Of a stretch of 64,000 nt of DNA, positions 7,259 to 17,615 are shown in pieces. Source of the stretch: Bernardetia sp963719525 (GTDB lineage Bacteria > Bacteroidota > Bacteroidia > Cytophagales > Bernardetiaceae); NCBI GenBank assembly GCA_963719525.1, contig CAVRCG010000004.1:434001-498000 (forward strand), read 5' to 3'. Positions within the stretch are counted from its first letter, which is position 1. Each line of letters starts with the position of its first letter. The notes below the pieces were generated by a model. The model saw nothing but the letters and a program-made list of their open reading frames with translations. It was not told the DNA's origin and made no database searches. Made by a program: the position numbers and the translations under genes.

Positions 7259-10200
7259 CTATTCTTTAACTATCTTAATTCTTTTTACTTGATTATCCGT
7301 TTTTAATTCTACAAAATAAACTCCTGCTTTTTGGTTTTTCAAATCAAGTGTAGTTTCGATACCAGATTTAGTAATCTCTACTTCCTTTGTTAGCGTAATT
7401 CTTCCCAACACATCAATTACACGAATAGATGCTTTTCCTTGTAAGGTTGAATTTGTCCAACGCAAAGTAACCTTTCCAGCACTTGGATTTGGATAAGCTA
7501 CTATACTTTCTGCTAAAGAAGTTTCTGTTTGAACAACTTTTACTTTATTAGCAATTCTGCTTGCAGGATTACAGAAAGAAGCATAGACTGTAGGCGAAGA
7601 ACCTGAAATTAAAGAAATATCAGCTACTAATTCTTGGCTTGCCTCTGTAGAAGTAGTGTAAATCAACATACTATTGTGATAATATTCAATAGTATTGTTT
7701 CTACGAATAATACTAATACGGTCATTTGCTAGTAAAGTAGAGAAAGTACCTTCTAAATATCCATTTTTATAAATAGAAATTCTGTTTTGTTCATTTATAA
7801 ATACGCTATACGTTAAATCTGTCCAATCAGTAGAAACCGATGAAGACAAATAAGAAAGTCCGATTTGATAGGTTTGTGCAGTCGTTGGAGAAGCAACAAG
7901 ATAAGTAATTCCTCCGTCTTGATTAGCTGCCAAACGATTAGAAGAAACTGCACCTAGCGAGTTAGACCAAAATACATTTGAAGCCGTCGAAACGCTTCCC
8001 ATATTTTGTGTAACAGTAGAACTATTACTTGTCCAGTTTACAATATCTCCCACCACAACAGGGTTTATATTACTTTGCCCTCCAGTTGTACTTGTTAGGG
8101 TTACTTCATAAATTCCTTTTTCTAAGTTAGTTCTAGGATTATTTGTTGAAGCATCGTTCCACGTGTAGGTATAATTGTTTCCTCCAGTTGCGTTTAATTG
8201 TATTACACCTTCTCCAGTTGAAGTAGCACAATCATCTACTGTATTTTGAGAATATGTTAGATTCAAAGTAGGATTATCTGTACAAAAGGAAGCATAAATA
8301 ATTGGTGTTTGACCTGTCCAAATGCTTGCATCTACATACAAATCTACACTTGGATTTGTCGTAGTGCTATGTATTTCACTATTGTTGATAAAATATTTTA
8401 CTTGATTTCCATTTCTCAAAATAGTAATTCTGTCGTTATTACTGATAAATGGATAAGAATATACTAAAACGCCACTTTCGTAAATAGTAAAATTATTTTG
8501 ATAGGCATACACCGAATATTCCAAACTTTGCCACGCTGCGTTTATGTTTTGCGAAGAGAGTCCGATCATATAATCGGTTTGTGTCTCGTCGTATATATAA
8601 GTAATTCCACCATCACTATTTGCTGCAAAACTGCTTTTTGAAATCGCTCCAGCATTATCAAAAGTAGAATTTGGAAGAGCTATTAATCGTCCTAAATTCT
8701 GACTTGTATTTTGATTATTTGTCCAAACTACTGGGTTTCCGATAATTACAGGAAGGTTTTTAGAAGAATAGGCATCTGTTACGGTTGCCCAAGCTAATCC
8801 TGTTTGTAAAGCTGTCGGATTAGCAACGGCACTTGCACCATTACTCCAAGAATAGGAATAAGGAGCAATACCATTTTGAGGCGCAACAATTACACTACCT
8901 TCAAAAGTAGGCGTAGCACAATCATCAAAACCAGTTTGTGAGTACGTAATTTTTTCTAGTGAAGACGGGCAAGCAGAAAACCAAACTTTAGGACTTTCTC
9001 CATCAATAATAGAAATATCAACAGCTAGTTCATTGGTGGCATTCTGCGCATCTGTTTCACTATAAAGTAAGGTAGCATTATGGTAATAATTGATAGTATT
9101 TCCTTCTCTACTCATTGTAAGGCGATCACCCAAAACGACGGTTGTAGAAGTAACAAAATAATATGTTCCATAATTTACATACAAATAAAGTACTCCGTTA
9201 GGGTCAATATAAAAACTATTTTTGATAGACCTATAAGAAATATCAACATTTGGAGTAGAAAGACCGATTATATAATTAGATTGAGTAGCGACATCTTCCA
9301 CTATGAAAGTAAATCCTCCGTCTTGTCCACTCATCAAGCGAGCTGAAGAAATAGCCGATGCCTCTGAATCCCAATCATACGTAGCATTTGTTTGTAAAAT
9401 ACCATCTATAGAAGAAGTAGAACGAATAGTATTAGCCCATTTTACAGGTTGTCCGATTACTATAGGTAAAGTTCTATTATTATCTAATTCAACTTTGTAA
9501 ATCCCATTACTACTATTTGTTCGGTCTTGTGTAGTGATGGCATCGTTCCATAGATAAGAAGAAGAAGACAGGGTAACATCAACAGTAGCTATGTCAGTAT
9601 TTGCTGCGCAATCGTTAAGTTGAGTGAGCGTGTAACCGTAGGGAGTAACTGTGTTAGTTGGACATAAAAGTGCATCTCCTATGATAGTCCAATTATTTGG
9701 TGCAGAAGTGAGTGTGTTTCTTGCAGTTGTGGCAGTACAGTATTTTAAACCATTTGCTCCTAATTGTACATTAGGTTTTACTGTTTGTGATGCCCAACCT
9801 GTAAGAGTAGCATCATAATTTTGTGTGCTTAGACCAGAATTTGAAAGCATGTTACTCATAGAAGTTACATTGCTTATGTTCCAGTTTGCAAGATTTTGAT
9901 TGAAAGAGGTAGCTTCTTCAAACATTCGCCCCATTTGAGTTACTGCTGCCGTGTTCCAGTTTCCAATATTTTGATTAAAAGAAGTAGCTTTCCAAAACAT
10001 TTGTAACATCAACGTTACTGCTGTTGTATTCCAGTTTCCGATATTTTGATTGAAGGAACTAGCTTCTTGAAACATACCACTCATACTAATTACTACACTT
10101 GTATTCCAGTTGCTGATATCTTGATTGAAAGAACTAGCTTTATGAAACATAAAGCCCATTTCAGTTACCATTGTTGTATTCCAATTTCCAATAGATTGGT

Positions 10201-13200
10201 TAAAAGAAGATGCTCCAGAGAATACAGTACCCATATTAGTTATTGCACTTGTATTCCAACTCCCAATATTTTGATTAAAAGAAGATGCATTTCTAAACAT
10301 ACTACCTATAGTAGTTACTGTTGACATGTCCCAATTATTCATTGTTACATTTCCTTCAAAAACAGAACAATCTCCAAACATTCCTGCTGTATTTTGTACC
10401 ATTGTAAGATTGGGAATGTCAGTAGCATTGTATCTCAAATTAGCACAACCATTAAAGGCAAAATTCATAGATCTCCACACGCCAGTACCCCATTCTTCTA
10501 TGGTTCTAATCTTCAATCTTTCAGAATTATTAATTCCCATAAAAAATTGAGGATAAGAACCTGTAATGGCTATTTCGTATGTATCTCCATTAGTAAGACC
10601 TGTAATTATATAAACTCCTGTTTGTCCTGCAACCGAACCATTTCCTACACCTGTATTAGAAAGGTTTGTCCATGTTAAGTTGTAATTGTATCCTCCTCCA
10701 TTTGTATTAATTTTTATTGTTCCGTCATTGGTTATCCATGTGGTACGGAAAGCAGGTGTGGCAACAACAATAGTATTCCCAAAGAAATAAGCAGCACCTG
10801 CTAAAGAACCTCCTCCTAAAGTTTCTCTATTAGCTCCCACAACAGCATAATTTTCTGAAATAGCAGCAGAGATACCAAAATGATCAGTTGCTGATCCGTC
10901 ACTTGCCATAACTTTCGCTTTTTCTATCCAATTTGTACCACTTCTTTCGAAAATATAAGCTGCGCCAGCATCTGCTCCTTGTGTATCTTCAAGACGAGAT
11001 GTAATGATAGCACGATTACCTGAAATAGAAACAGATTGACCAAATATATCTATTGCTTCTCCATCACTTGCTAAAAGTTTTGCTTGTTCTGTCCAGTTTG
11101 TACCATCACGCTTAAAAATATAAGCAGCACCAGCATTAGAACCTCTTGTATCTTCGCCATACGCTCCCACTAGAGCATAATCGCCTGAAATAGACACAGA
11201 GAAGCCAAAAGTATCTTCTGTTTGTGCATCACTTGCTTGTATCTTTGCTTCTTCTGTCCAGTTTGTACCATTTCGTTTGAAAATGTAAGCTGCACCTGTG
11301 GCAACTCCTCCTGTAGATTCTCTGTACGCTCCTACAATAACATAATCGTCTGAGATAGAAACAGAAGCCCCAAACAGATCATTTACTTCTGCATCACTTG
11401 CTAAAATTTTCGCTTCTTCCAACCAGTTCGTGCCATCTCGTTTGAAAATATAAGCCGATCCTGTATTAAGAGCTCCTGCATCTTCTGAATAAGCTCCTAC
11501 AATGGCGTAATCGCCTGAAATGGAAACAGAGTGACCAAAATAACCTTCTACTTCTGCAGCACTTGTTAAAACTTTTGCTTCTTCTATCCAATTTACACCA
11601 TTTCGTTTAAAAATATAAGCAGCACCTGCGTCAGTAGCTCCTGTATCTTCAAGATAAGCTCCTACAATGGCATAATCGCCTGAAATGGAAACAGAGTGAC
11701 CAAAATTATCGCCTAGTTGTGCATCTCCTGCTACTAGTTTTGCTTCTTGCACCCAATTTGTACCATTGTGTTTAAAAATGTAAGCTGCACCTGCATCAGT
11801 ACCTCCTGTATCTTCTCCATAGGCTCCTATAATAGCATAGTCGCCTGAAATAGCAACAGAGTAACCAAAATTATCTCCTGCTTGTGAATCGCCTGCTAAT
11901 ACTTTGTCTATCTCAGAGATAGTAAGATCAAACTCTACCCCTGTTCCTGTTATGTCAAATGCAAAAACAGATTCATCACAATCATTACTATTAATTGTAA
12001 TTGTTGCATTCTTTGTTTCTAAACTAGAAGGCGTAAAAGTAACTGTAAATGTCGTAGAATTTGCTCCTCCGATAAGTGTATTAGTACTGAAATTACTTAG
12101 TACAAATTCGTTAGCGTTTGCACCACTTATTACAATAGAAGAAACAGTCAAAGATGCTGTCGCTACATTTTGAATAGTATAGGTAACTGTTTTACTGTTT
12201 ACTACATTTCCAAAATCAGTATTATTAATAACAGTAGGAATATTTGCAATACCTGAAATAGAAGTTGAGTTACTTTGTATATTTATTTCTGGACATGGAT
12301 TTTCTTGGGCTAATAAAAGTTTACCATAAGAAGGAGTTGATCCATTTGTTCCATTAAAATCTGCTTTTTTTGTATAAGTATTTGTAGTTGGATTCCATTC
12401 AAATACAACTCCTTTATTAAATGAACCTCCCTCAGAAGACATTCCGTAGAACTTACCATTTACTAAATTTAAGCTACTGTAAGGTGCTTTGCCATTCACA
12501 CTATCCAACTCTATTTTTTTTGTGTAAATATTTGTAGTTGGATTCCATTCAAAGAGAGTTCCATAATTGTTTGTTCCTCCTAAGCGAGTTGATCCATACA
12601 ATTTTCCTTCAAAAACAGATAAATCTCCCAAAGGAGAATATCCTGTAGCTATATTTAAATCTACTTTTTTTGTATAGACATTAGTAATCGGATTCCATTC
12701 AAACATAACTCCTAGATTATTAGATCCTCCATTTCTGGTCATTCCATAAAATTTATTATTTAGAAGTACTAAGCTACCATACATACTATTTCCACTTTGA
12801 GCATCTAGATCTACTTTCTTAGTATATACATTTGTAAAAGGATTCCACTCAAAGATAACACCCAAATTATTAGCTCCTCCTAAAGCAGTCGTACCATAGA
12901 GCTTGCCTTCAAACTCTACAAGTTGAGATAGAGTGTTGTTTCCTTCTGAAATTATAAAACTAAACTTCCGAGTATATTCATTTGTAACAGGATTCCACTC
13001 AAAAATGACACCTCTTTGTTGGTCATTTCCTCCTCCTTGAAGAGTTGTCCCATAGAATTTACCATTAAAGAGGGTTAAAGGTGCTGCTGGATACCCACCA
13101 CTATTACCAATACCTACCGGTATTTGTGAAGCAAACTCTATTTTTTTTGTATAAGTGTCAGTAGTTGGATTCCACTCAAATATAACTCCTATATTATTTA

Positions 13201-14530
13201 CGCCTCCTTGATAGGTAACACCGTAAAATTTTCCATTATAGAACGTCATACTAGATAGTGGATTTTGTCCCATTTTATTTCCTTGGAAGTCTAGTTTTTT
13301 AGTTAAAATATTACTAAAAGCATTAAATTCAAAAAGAACTCCTGCATTTGCACTTCCTCCTGACGAAGTTGTACCATAAAGTCTTCCGTTTATAGAAACT
13401 AGACTGCCTTCAGGAAGCATTCCCTCTTGTCCATTAAAAGATCTTTGTAGTATATATTGATTGGTAGTAGGATCCCAAAAGAATATCGTATTTTGTGTTT
13501 CTGTTGACGTTAAACCTATTCCATAGAATCTATTATTAAAAATAGTCAAATTTCCTTTTCCTCCTTTGTGAAAATTTGCTGCAAAGTCTATTTTTTCTGT
13601 ATAAGTATTATCAATAGGATTCCATTCAAAAATAACTCCCGAACTAACTCCATTTGCTCCTTCCGACATGCCATAAAATTTATTGTTCCAAAGTGTTATA
13701 CCTCCAAACATATATCCGTTGCGAGCAGACAAATCTATTTTTTTTGTATATACATTTGTCGTAGGATTCCATTCAAACAAAGTACCAAATCCATTTGCTC
13801 CTCCTGTTAGGGTATTTCCATAGAATTTACCGTCAAAAAATACTATATTTGATCGTGGAGAACGACCATTTTCGGTACTAAAATCTATTTTTTTAGTATA
13901 GATATTTGTAGTCGGATTCCATTCAAAGATAACTCCTTTGTCGTTAGTTCCTCCTTCATAAGCCGTTCCATAAAATATTCCGTTTAATAGAGTTAAGTCT
14001 GCAAGTGGACGAGCTCCATTAGTATAATCAAAATCTATTTTTTTAGTATAGATACTCGTTGTAGGATTCCACTCAAAAATAACTCCTGCATTACTATTTC
14101 CTCCTGATGAAGTGATGCCATAAAACTTACCATTTAGAAGAGTTAAATTTCCTTCAGGACGGGTACCTATAGTATTTTCAAAATCTATTTTTTTACTATA
14201 TTCGTCTGTTATAGGATTCCATTCAAATATAATTCCTGCCCCATTAGAACCTCCTGTACGTGTCATTCCATAAAACTTACCTTGGTATTCTACTACCTCA
14301 GCTACTGGATTTTGTCCTTCTATTTTTTTCATAGAAATAGGTGCAGTAAGTGAAGAAGTCGCATTATCGTATTTTACAATTGCTCCTATATTATCTTCTC
14401 CTCCTGCAAAAGTAACTCCGTATAAAGTTTGTGCTTGTATAGTTTGGCTTGGTAGAATACTCAGCCAAATAAGTGAAAACAAAAGTAAAACCAAGCTGTT
14501 TCGCTCAAAAATTATCAGTAGTTGTTTCAT
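7259..14530 (-). CDS. Giant secreted multi-repeat protein with T9SS type A sorting domain, 2423 aa
   Basis: After a signal peptide (about residues 1-34) the protein is a chain of repeat classes. From about 35 to 745 there are roughly fifteen 45-50-residue units like KFYGMTRTGGSNGAGIIFEW, matching the Gloeo_Verruco (TIGR03803) repeat. A choice-of-anchor D-type beta domain occupies about 750-865. Seven FG-GAP-like units (GDYAIVGAYLEDTG) run from about 875 to 1255. A BspA/DUF285 leucine-rich-like block (SFNQNIGNWNT) spans about 1260-1620. Three 215-225-residue modules, each opening with a DDCAT/NDCAAN motif, follow to about 2325. The last 80 residues are a Por secretion tail (YPNPSAGKVTLRW...KAGVYFVEL), so it should cross the outer membrane by type IX secretion. 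It is probably an adhesin or surface protein. Confidence 0.85.
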   Translation of the reverse strand: MKQLLIIFERNSLVLLLFSLIWLSILPSQTIQAQTLYGVTFAGGEDNIGAIVKYDNATSSLTAPISMKKIEGQNPVAEVVEYQGKFYGMTRTGGSNGAGIIFEWNPITDEYSKKIDFENTIGTRPEGNLTLLNGKFYGITSSGGNSNAGVIFEWNPTTSIYTKKIDFDYTNGARPLADLTLLNGIFYGTAYEGGTNDKGVIFEWNPTTNIYTKKIDFSTENGRSPRSNIVFFDGKFYGNTLTGGANGFGTLFEWNPTTNVYTKKIDLSARNGYMFGGITLWNNKFYGMSEGANGVSSGVIFEWNPIDNTYTEKIDFAANFHKGGKGNLTIFNNRFYGIGLTSTETQNTIFFWDPTTNQYILQRSFNGQEGMLPEGSLVSINGRLYGTTSSGGSANAGVLFEFNAFSNILTKKLDFQGNKMGQNPLSSMTFYNGKFYGVTYQGGVNNIGVIFEWNPTTDTYTKKIEFASQIPVGIGNSGGYPAAPLTLFNGKFYGTTLQGGGNDQQRGVIFEWNPVTNEYTRKFSFIISEGNNTLSQLVEFEGKLYGTTALGGANNLGVIFEWNPFTNVYTKKVDLDAQSGNSMYGSLVLLNNKFYGMTRNGGSNNLGVMFEWNPITNVYTKKVDLNIATGYSPLGDLSVFEGKLYGSTRLGGTNNYGTLFEWNPTTNIYTKKIELDSVNGKAPYSSLNLVNGKFYGMSSEGGSFNKGVVFEWNPTTNTYTKKADFNGTNGSTPSYGKLLLAQENPCPEINIQSNSTSISGIANIPTVINNTDFGNVVNSKTVTYTIQNVATASLTVSSIVISGANANEFVLSNFSTNTLIGGANSTTFTVTFTPSSLETKNATITINSNDCDESVFAFDITGTGVEFDLTISEIDKVLAGDSQAGDNFGYSVAISGDYAIIGAYGEDTGGTDAGAAYIFKHNGTNWVQEAKLVAGDAQLGDNFGHSVSISGDYAIVGAYLEDTGATDAGAAYIFKRNGVNWIEEAKVLTSAAEVEGYFGHSVSISGDYAIVGAYSEDAGALNTGSAYIFKRDGTNWLEEAKILASDAEVNDLFGASVSISDDYVIVGAYRESTGGVATGAAYIFKRNGTNWTEEAKIQASDAQTEDTFGFSVSISGDYALVGAYGEDTRGSNAGAAYIFKRDGTNWTEQAKLLASDGEAIDIFGQSVSISGNRAIITSRLEDTQGADAGAAYIFERSGTNWIEKAKVMASDGSATDHFGISAAISENYAVVGANRETLGGGSLAGAAYFFGNTIVVATPAFRTTWITNDGTIKINTNGGGYNYNLTWTNLSNTGVGNGSVAGQTGVYIITGLTNGDTYEIAITGSYPQFFMGINNSERLKIRTIEEWGTGVWRSMNFAFNGCANLRYNATDIPNLTMVQNTAGMFGDCSVFEGNVTMNNWDMSTVTTIGSMFRNASSFNQNIGSWNTSAITNMGTVFSGASSFNQSIGNWNTTMVTEMGFMFHKASSFNQDISNWNTSVVISMSGMFQEASSFNQNIGNWNTTAVTLMLQMFWKATSFNQNIGNWNTAAVTQMGRMFEEATSFNQNLANWNISNVTSMSNMLSNSGLSTQNYDATLTGWASQTVKPNVQLGANGLKYCTATTARNTLTSAPNNWTIIGDALLCPTNTVTPYGYTLTQLNDCAANTDIATVDVTLSSSSYLWNDAITTQDRTNSSNGIYKVELDNNRTLPIVIGQPVKWANTIRSTSSIDGILQTNATYDWDSEASAISSARLMSGQDGGFTFIVEDVATQSNYIIGLSTPNVDISYRSIKNSFYIDPNGVLYLYVNYGTYYFVTSTTVVLGDRLTMSREGNTINYYHNATLLYSETDAQNATNELAVDISIIDGESPKVWFSACPSSLEKITYSQTGFDDCATPTFEGSVIVAPQNGIAPYSYSWSNGASAVANPTALQTGLAWATVTDAYSSKNLPVIIGNPVVWTNNQNTSQNLGRLIALPNSTFDNAGAISKSSFAANSDGGITYIYDETQTDYMIGLSSQNINAAWQSLEYSVYAYQNNFTIYESGVLVYSYPFISNNDRITILRNGNQVKYFINNSEIHSTTTNPSVDLYVDASIWTGQTPIIYASFCTDNPTLNLTYSQNTVDDCATSTGEGVIQLNATGGNNYTYTWNDASTNNPRTNLEKGIYEVTLTSTTGGQSNINPVVVGDIVNWTSNSSTVTQNMGSVSTASNVFWSNSLGAVSSNRLAANQDGGITYLVASPTTAQTYQIGLSYLSSSVSTDWTDLTYSVFINEQNRISIYKNGYLEGTFSTLLANDRISIIRRNNTIEYYHNSMLIYTTSTEASQELVADISLISGSSPTVYASFCNPASRIANKVKVVQTETSLAESIVAYPNPSAGKVTLRWTNSTLQGKASIRVIDVLGRITLTKEVEITKSGIETTLDLKNQKAGVYFVELKTDNQVKRIKIVKE

Positions 14531-14633
14531 CAGAATAATAGAATTAAAGTGAATTAAAAAAATATTTGATGTAAGATTAAGATAATAATCTTAGACTATT
14601 ACTAAAAAAGACAATAAAAAATAGACTTTATAA

Positions 14634-14668
14634 AGTGAACGTGCGTAATTGCCCAGTGAACGTGCGTA
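14634..14668 (-). promoter_or_regulatory. Putative LytTR operator: two 14-bp direct repeats 21 bp apart
   Basis: On the minus strand TACGCACGTTCACT occurs twice, perfectly, starting exactly 21 bp apart (two helical turns). LytTR-domain regulators typically bind two 9-bp direct repeats separated by 12 bp, with core (T/A)(A/C)(C/A)GTTN(A/G)(T/G). CACGTTCAC fits seven of nine positions. The site is about 105-140 bp upstream of the giant gene and directly past the end of the LytTR regulator gene, so this regulator is the natural candidate to bind it. Confidence 0.6.
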
Positions 14669-14701
14669 TTTTTTATTTTAGCCTAAAATAGTGATACTGA
14701 A

Positions 14702-15443
14702 TTACTCATTTTTCAGTTCACTCAACTTTTTTAAAATTGTGCTTCCATGCTTAAAAGAAGTTTCTAAACTGATGGTATGTAAAATTTCAAGTTTGCAGGT
14801 TGTTCGGTTGTGTAAGTATTGCTTTTCATAATTTGTTACTTTGTTCAAATTCACTAATTGACTACCATTAATGATGTCTAAATGAGTAAATTTCTCTTCG
14901 CATTCTTTGAGTGTTTTGGCTATTTCTATAGTTGTATTATTTTGTAGACAAATAGTAACTAAAGAAGTGTTTGTCTTTTTTTTCGATATATAAAATTTTA
15001 TCTTCTTCTATCTGATACCCTCCAAACGAAACAAAAAAATCGTCTTTGTAAGTGCGTTTGTAGTCTGATATCAATTTAGCTACCTCTGTATCTGCATCTT
15101 TAGAATCAAAGAGAGGTTTATTTAAATAAGCTAAAGGTTTAGGAATAGTAACTTGATATGCCTTTTCTATATATTTTTTGTTGTAATGCGTAGTAAGGTA
15201 AGCAAAAGGAATTTTATAGGGTTCTATTTCCTTAGCAATCTCAAAACCTGCAAATTTATTTCCATGTAATTCTATATCAATAAGAATCAAAAAAGGAGTT
15301 ATAAGACGTATTTGCTGGATTGCTCCTTCTTTTTTATCATAAGTTGCTACTTCGTACTTGTGATATTCAAATAGACTTTTAAGTATTCTTCGCCATTTTG
15401 GACTGTCTTCAATAACTAAGATAGTCTTCTTCTGCTTCATCAT
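14702..15443 (-). CDS. LytTR-family response regulator (frame broken by one base)
   Basis: The N-terminal receiver domain has the acidic pair IEDSPKWRR, phospho-acceptor Asp in LILIDIELHG and the switch Thr/Lys region (YLTTHYNKK...YLNKP). The frame then enters a LytTR DNA-binding domain (EEDKILYIEKK) but stops at 14937. The rest of that domain is intact in the next frame: LQNNTTIEIAKTLKECEEKF, then GSQLVNLNKVTNYE, ending at 14702. Removing one base of the eight-A tract (plus-strand T run 14976-14983) gives a continuous 246-residue protein, the normal size. Its start overlaps the end of the kinase gene by 35 bp, so the two form a two-component pair, probably controlling the giant gene downstream. 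Confidence 0.8.
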
Positions 15444-17475
15444 CTAAAAATAAGTTGTAGTGAAGGGAAGCGCAAGCACCTCCTTTTTCGTGATTGTATA
15501 ATTTGCATGCACCTTCTCTTAATTCAATAAGGTCTTCTAACAAACTGGTTCCTTCAGCATCTTCTTTTTTCTCTTTTGAGTCTGAATAACCAATGCCATT
15601 ATCACAGTATTCGATATAGATTTTGTTTTCTTTACGCTCTAATTGTAGGTAAAAAATAGCTCCTTCAAAGCCGTTTGGATAACCATGTTTTAATGAATTT
15701 CGGATAAGTTCGATTACAAACTCCATTAGTTTACGTAATTCTGCACTAGGTAAAGATTCAATTTTGTTATCTATTTGAAAATCTATCAAACGATTTGCGC
15801 TATAAAGCTCGCTCATGTGCCAGCATAGATTTTTACAATTTTTGGTAATGGAGTCTTCTTGATTAGTTAAATTTTTCTCTACTTTTTCTTCTGAATTTTG
15901 TTGTACCACTAAATAATAAATCTGACTAAGGGCAAATATTTTATTTTGATAGGATTGCAATTTCTTAAATTCAGTATCATTGTTTCTAGCTTGAAGTAAA
16001 GGAAACTTACCAAAATCTTTTAACATAGGAATATCATTCTGAACCAAATGATTAAAATTAGATTTTGCTTTCTGTGCTTCTCGTTTTTGTAAAAGTGCTC
16101 TTTTCTCTGCTTTATTAGCACGACGAACAAAATAGCCTAATAGAAAAGACATAAGGATAAAAAACGATATTCCAATCAATAAATATCTATTTTCTCTTTG
16201 TTTTAATAGATTTTCTTGTACTAATTGTTGTTTTTCCCTCTCTATTTTTTCTGTTTCATAAATGACAGGTAGTGTAGCAAGTTGCTTTAATTTTGCAGCC
16301 GTATTGATACTATCTAATAATTCTAAATGAAGTGAATCGTAATAAGAAAAATCATCATAACTCCCTTTTCTAACTGCTATGTATTTTTTATTCATAAAAT
16401 AAAACGTTCTAGTATTTGCATCTTGAAAATAAGGAGAGCTTTTAATTGACTCAAGAAGAATATCTGCAGAATCTAACTTATTTTCTTTTGAAAAAACAGT
16501 AGCTAATCCAGAATTATTTTTTAAAATACTAAATAAATTCTGGGTTTCTTCATTTATTTGTTTTGCTTTTTGAAAGTATATCTTAGCACTATCTAGATTG
16601 TATTGTTTTAGATAAGCTCTCCCTAAATTATGATAAATTAGGGCTAGTTGACGTCCTGTTTGGTTGTTATCTAAGTAACTTTTTACTATTGGAAACAAGA
16701 TTGATTTTGCTTTTTTAGGTTGTTTCTCTAATACGATATTAGCTAGATTTTGAGAAATACCATTTACTCCTTCTTGGTTTCCTAATTTGATATACATATC
16801 TCTAGCCTTTATAGAATACTCTTCTGCTAGAGTCATTTCTTTATTTTCGGCGTAAAGCATTCCTATATTTTGATATACTTTTGCTAAGGCTAATGTATCT
16901 CTCTTATAAATGGCATACTCTTGTGCTTCTAAGAAGATAGATAATGCTTTCTCACTAACTCCTAGTTTTTGTAGGATACTAGCTTTCAGCATCAAATTAT
17001 CTTTCAAGCGTACCGAATCTGAATCACTTTTATAAACTTGTTCTGCCTTATAATAATTCATATAAGCACTATCAGGAAAATTGGTCATCATGTAGGCAAT
17101 GGCTAAATTAATATAGGAATTGCCTAATTTTCTTCCTTTAGCTATACTTATCCCTTCATTAAATAGCGATTTTCCTTTTACTACATCTCCTTTACGCATA
17201 TAGACAATACCCAAATCATTATAATAATTAGACAATTTTTTGTTATTGTTAATTATAAATGGCTGATATTTTTGATAATAATAAATACTAGAATCTAATT
17301 TATTTTCGACGGCAAATTCTTCCCCAAGCTTAAGAAAAACAGCCTCTTTATTTATGTTTTTTTTCGTTAATTCTTTTTTTAGGCTATCAATTTTATTAGA
17401 TAATTTGTCTTGTGCAGAAACATTCAGTAGTAATAAATTGACTGCAAAAAAGATAAGAGCAATTTTAAATTTCAT
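15409..17475 (-). CDS. TPR-repeat sensor histidine kinase, 688 aa
   Basis: A signal peptide (residues 1-21, ending SAQ) leads into about ten tetratricopeptide-like helical repeats to about residue 400. A transmembrane helix follows (LIGISFFILMSFLLGYFVRR), then a coiled coil and a kinase core. The dimerisation region reads NHLVQND, suggesting a HisKA_2-like rather than classical HisKA domain. The ATP-binding domain has an N-box (FVIELIRNSLKHG) and G1 box (YCDNGIGYS). This is a common Bacteroidota design in which periplasmic TPRs sense and a LytTR regulator responds. Overlap with the regulator start (15443) indicates translational coupling. Ligand unknown. Confidence 0.85.
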   Translation of the reverse strand: MKFKIALIFFAVNLLLLNVSAQDKLSNKIDSLKKELTKKNINKEAVFLKLGEEFAVENKLDSSIYYYQKYQPFIINNNKKLSNYYNDLGIVYMRKGDVVKGKSLFNEGISIAKGRKLGNSYINLAIAYMMTNFPDSAYMNYYKAEQVYKSDSDSVRLKDNLMLKASILQKLGVSEKALSIFLEAQEYAIYKRDTLALAKVYQNIGMLYAENKEMTLAEEYSIKARDMYIKLGNQEGVNGISQNLANIVLEKQPKKAKSILFPIVKSYLDNNQTGRQLALIYHNLGRAYLKQYNLDSAKIYFQKAKQINEETQNLFSILKNNSGLATVFSKENKLDSADILLESIKSSPYFQDANTRTFYFMNKKYIAVRKGSYDDFSYYDSLHLELLDSINTAAKLKQLATLPVIYETEKIEREKQQLVQENLLKQRENRYLLIGISFFILMSFLLGYFVRRANKAEKRALLQKREAQKAKSNFNHLVQNDIPMLKDFGKFPLLQARNNDTEFKKLQSYQNKIFALSQIYYLVVQQNSEEKVEKNLTNQEDSITKNCKNLCWHMSELYSANRLIDFQIDNKIESLPSAELRKLMEFVIELIRNSLKHGYPNGFEGAIFYLQLERKENKIYIEYCDNGIGYSDSKEKKEDAEGTSLLEDLIELREGACKLYNHEKGGACASLHYNLFLDDEAEEDYLSY

Positions 17476-17554
17476 AAGTAAGTATAATAAGGGTATAAAA
17501 CGTAATCCAATTTACAAAATATTTTATATAAATTAACTTTTCTCTAAAAAAAAA

Positions 17555-17585
17555 CACCTATAGAGAAATAAAATTCTATAGGTAT
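17555..17585 (-). terminator. Intrinsic terminator after aconitase
   Basis: ACCTATAGA and TCTATAGGT form a 9-bp stem with an A-rich loop, about 30 bp beyond the aconitase stop on the minus strand. A run of T residues follows on that strand. Confidence 0.65.
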
Positions 17586-17615
17586 TTTTAATAAGTATCA
17601 GAAAATCAAATTTAA

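Noticed and set aside
9080..9346. Plus-strand ORFs within the giant gene (several of 65-94 codons)
   Set aside because: All are antisense shadows of the repeat-rich minus-strand frame.
14972..14986. Programmed -1 frameshift at the A8-G tract (similar to dnaX)
   Set aside because: The downstream domain is in the +1 frame; a -1 slip would reach a stop within six codons.
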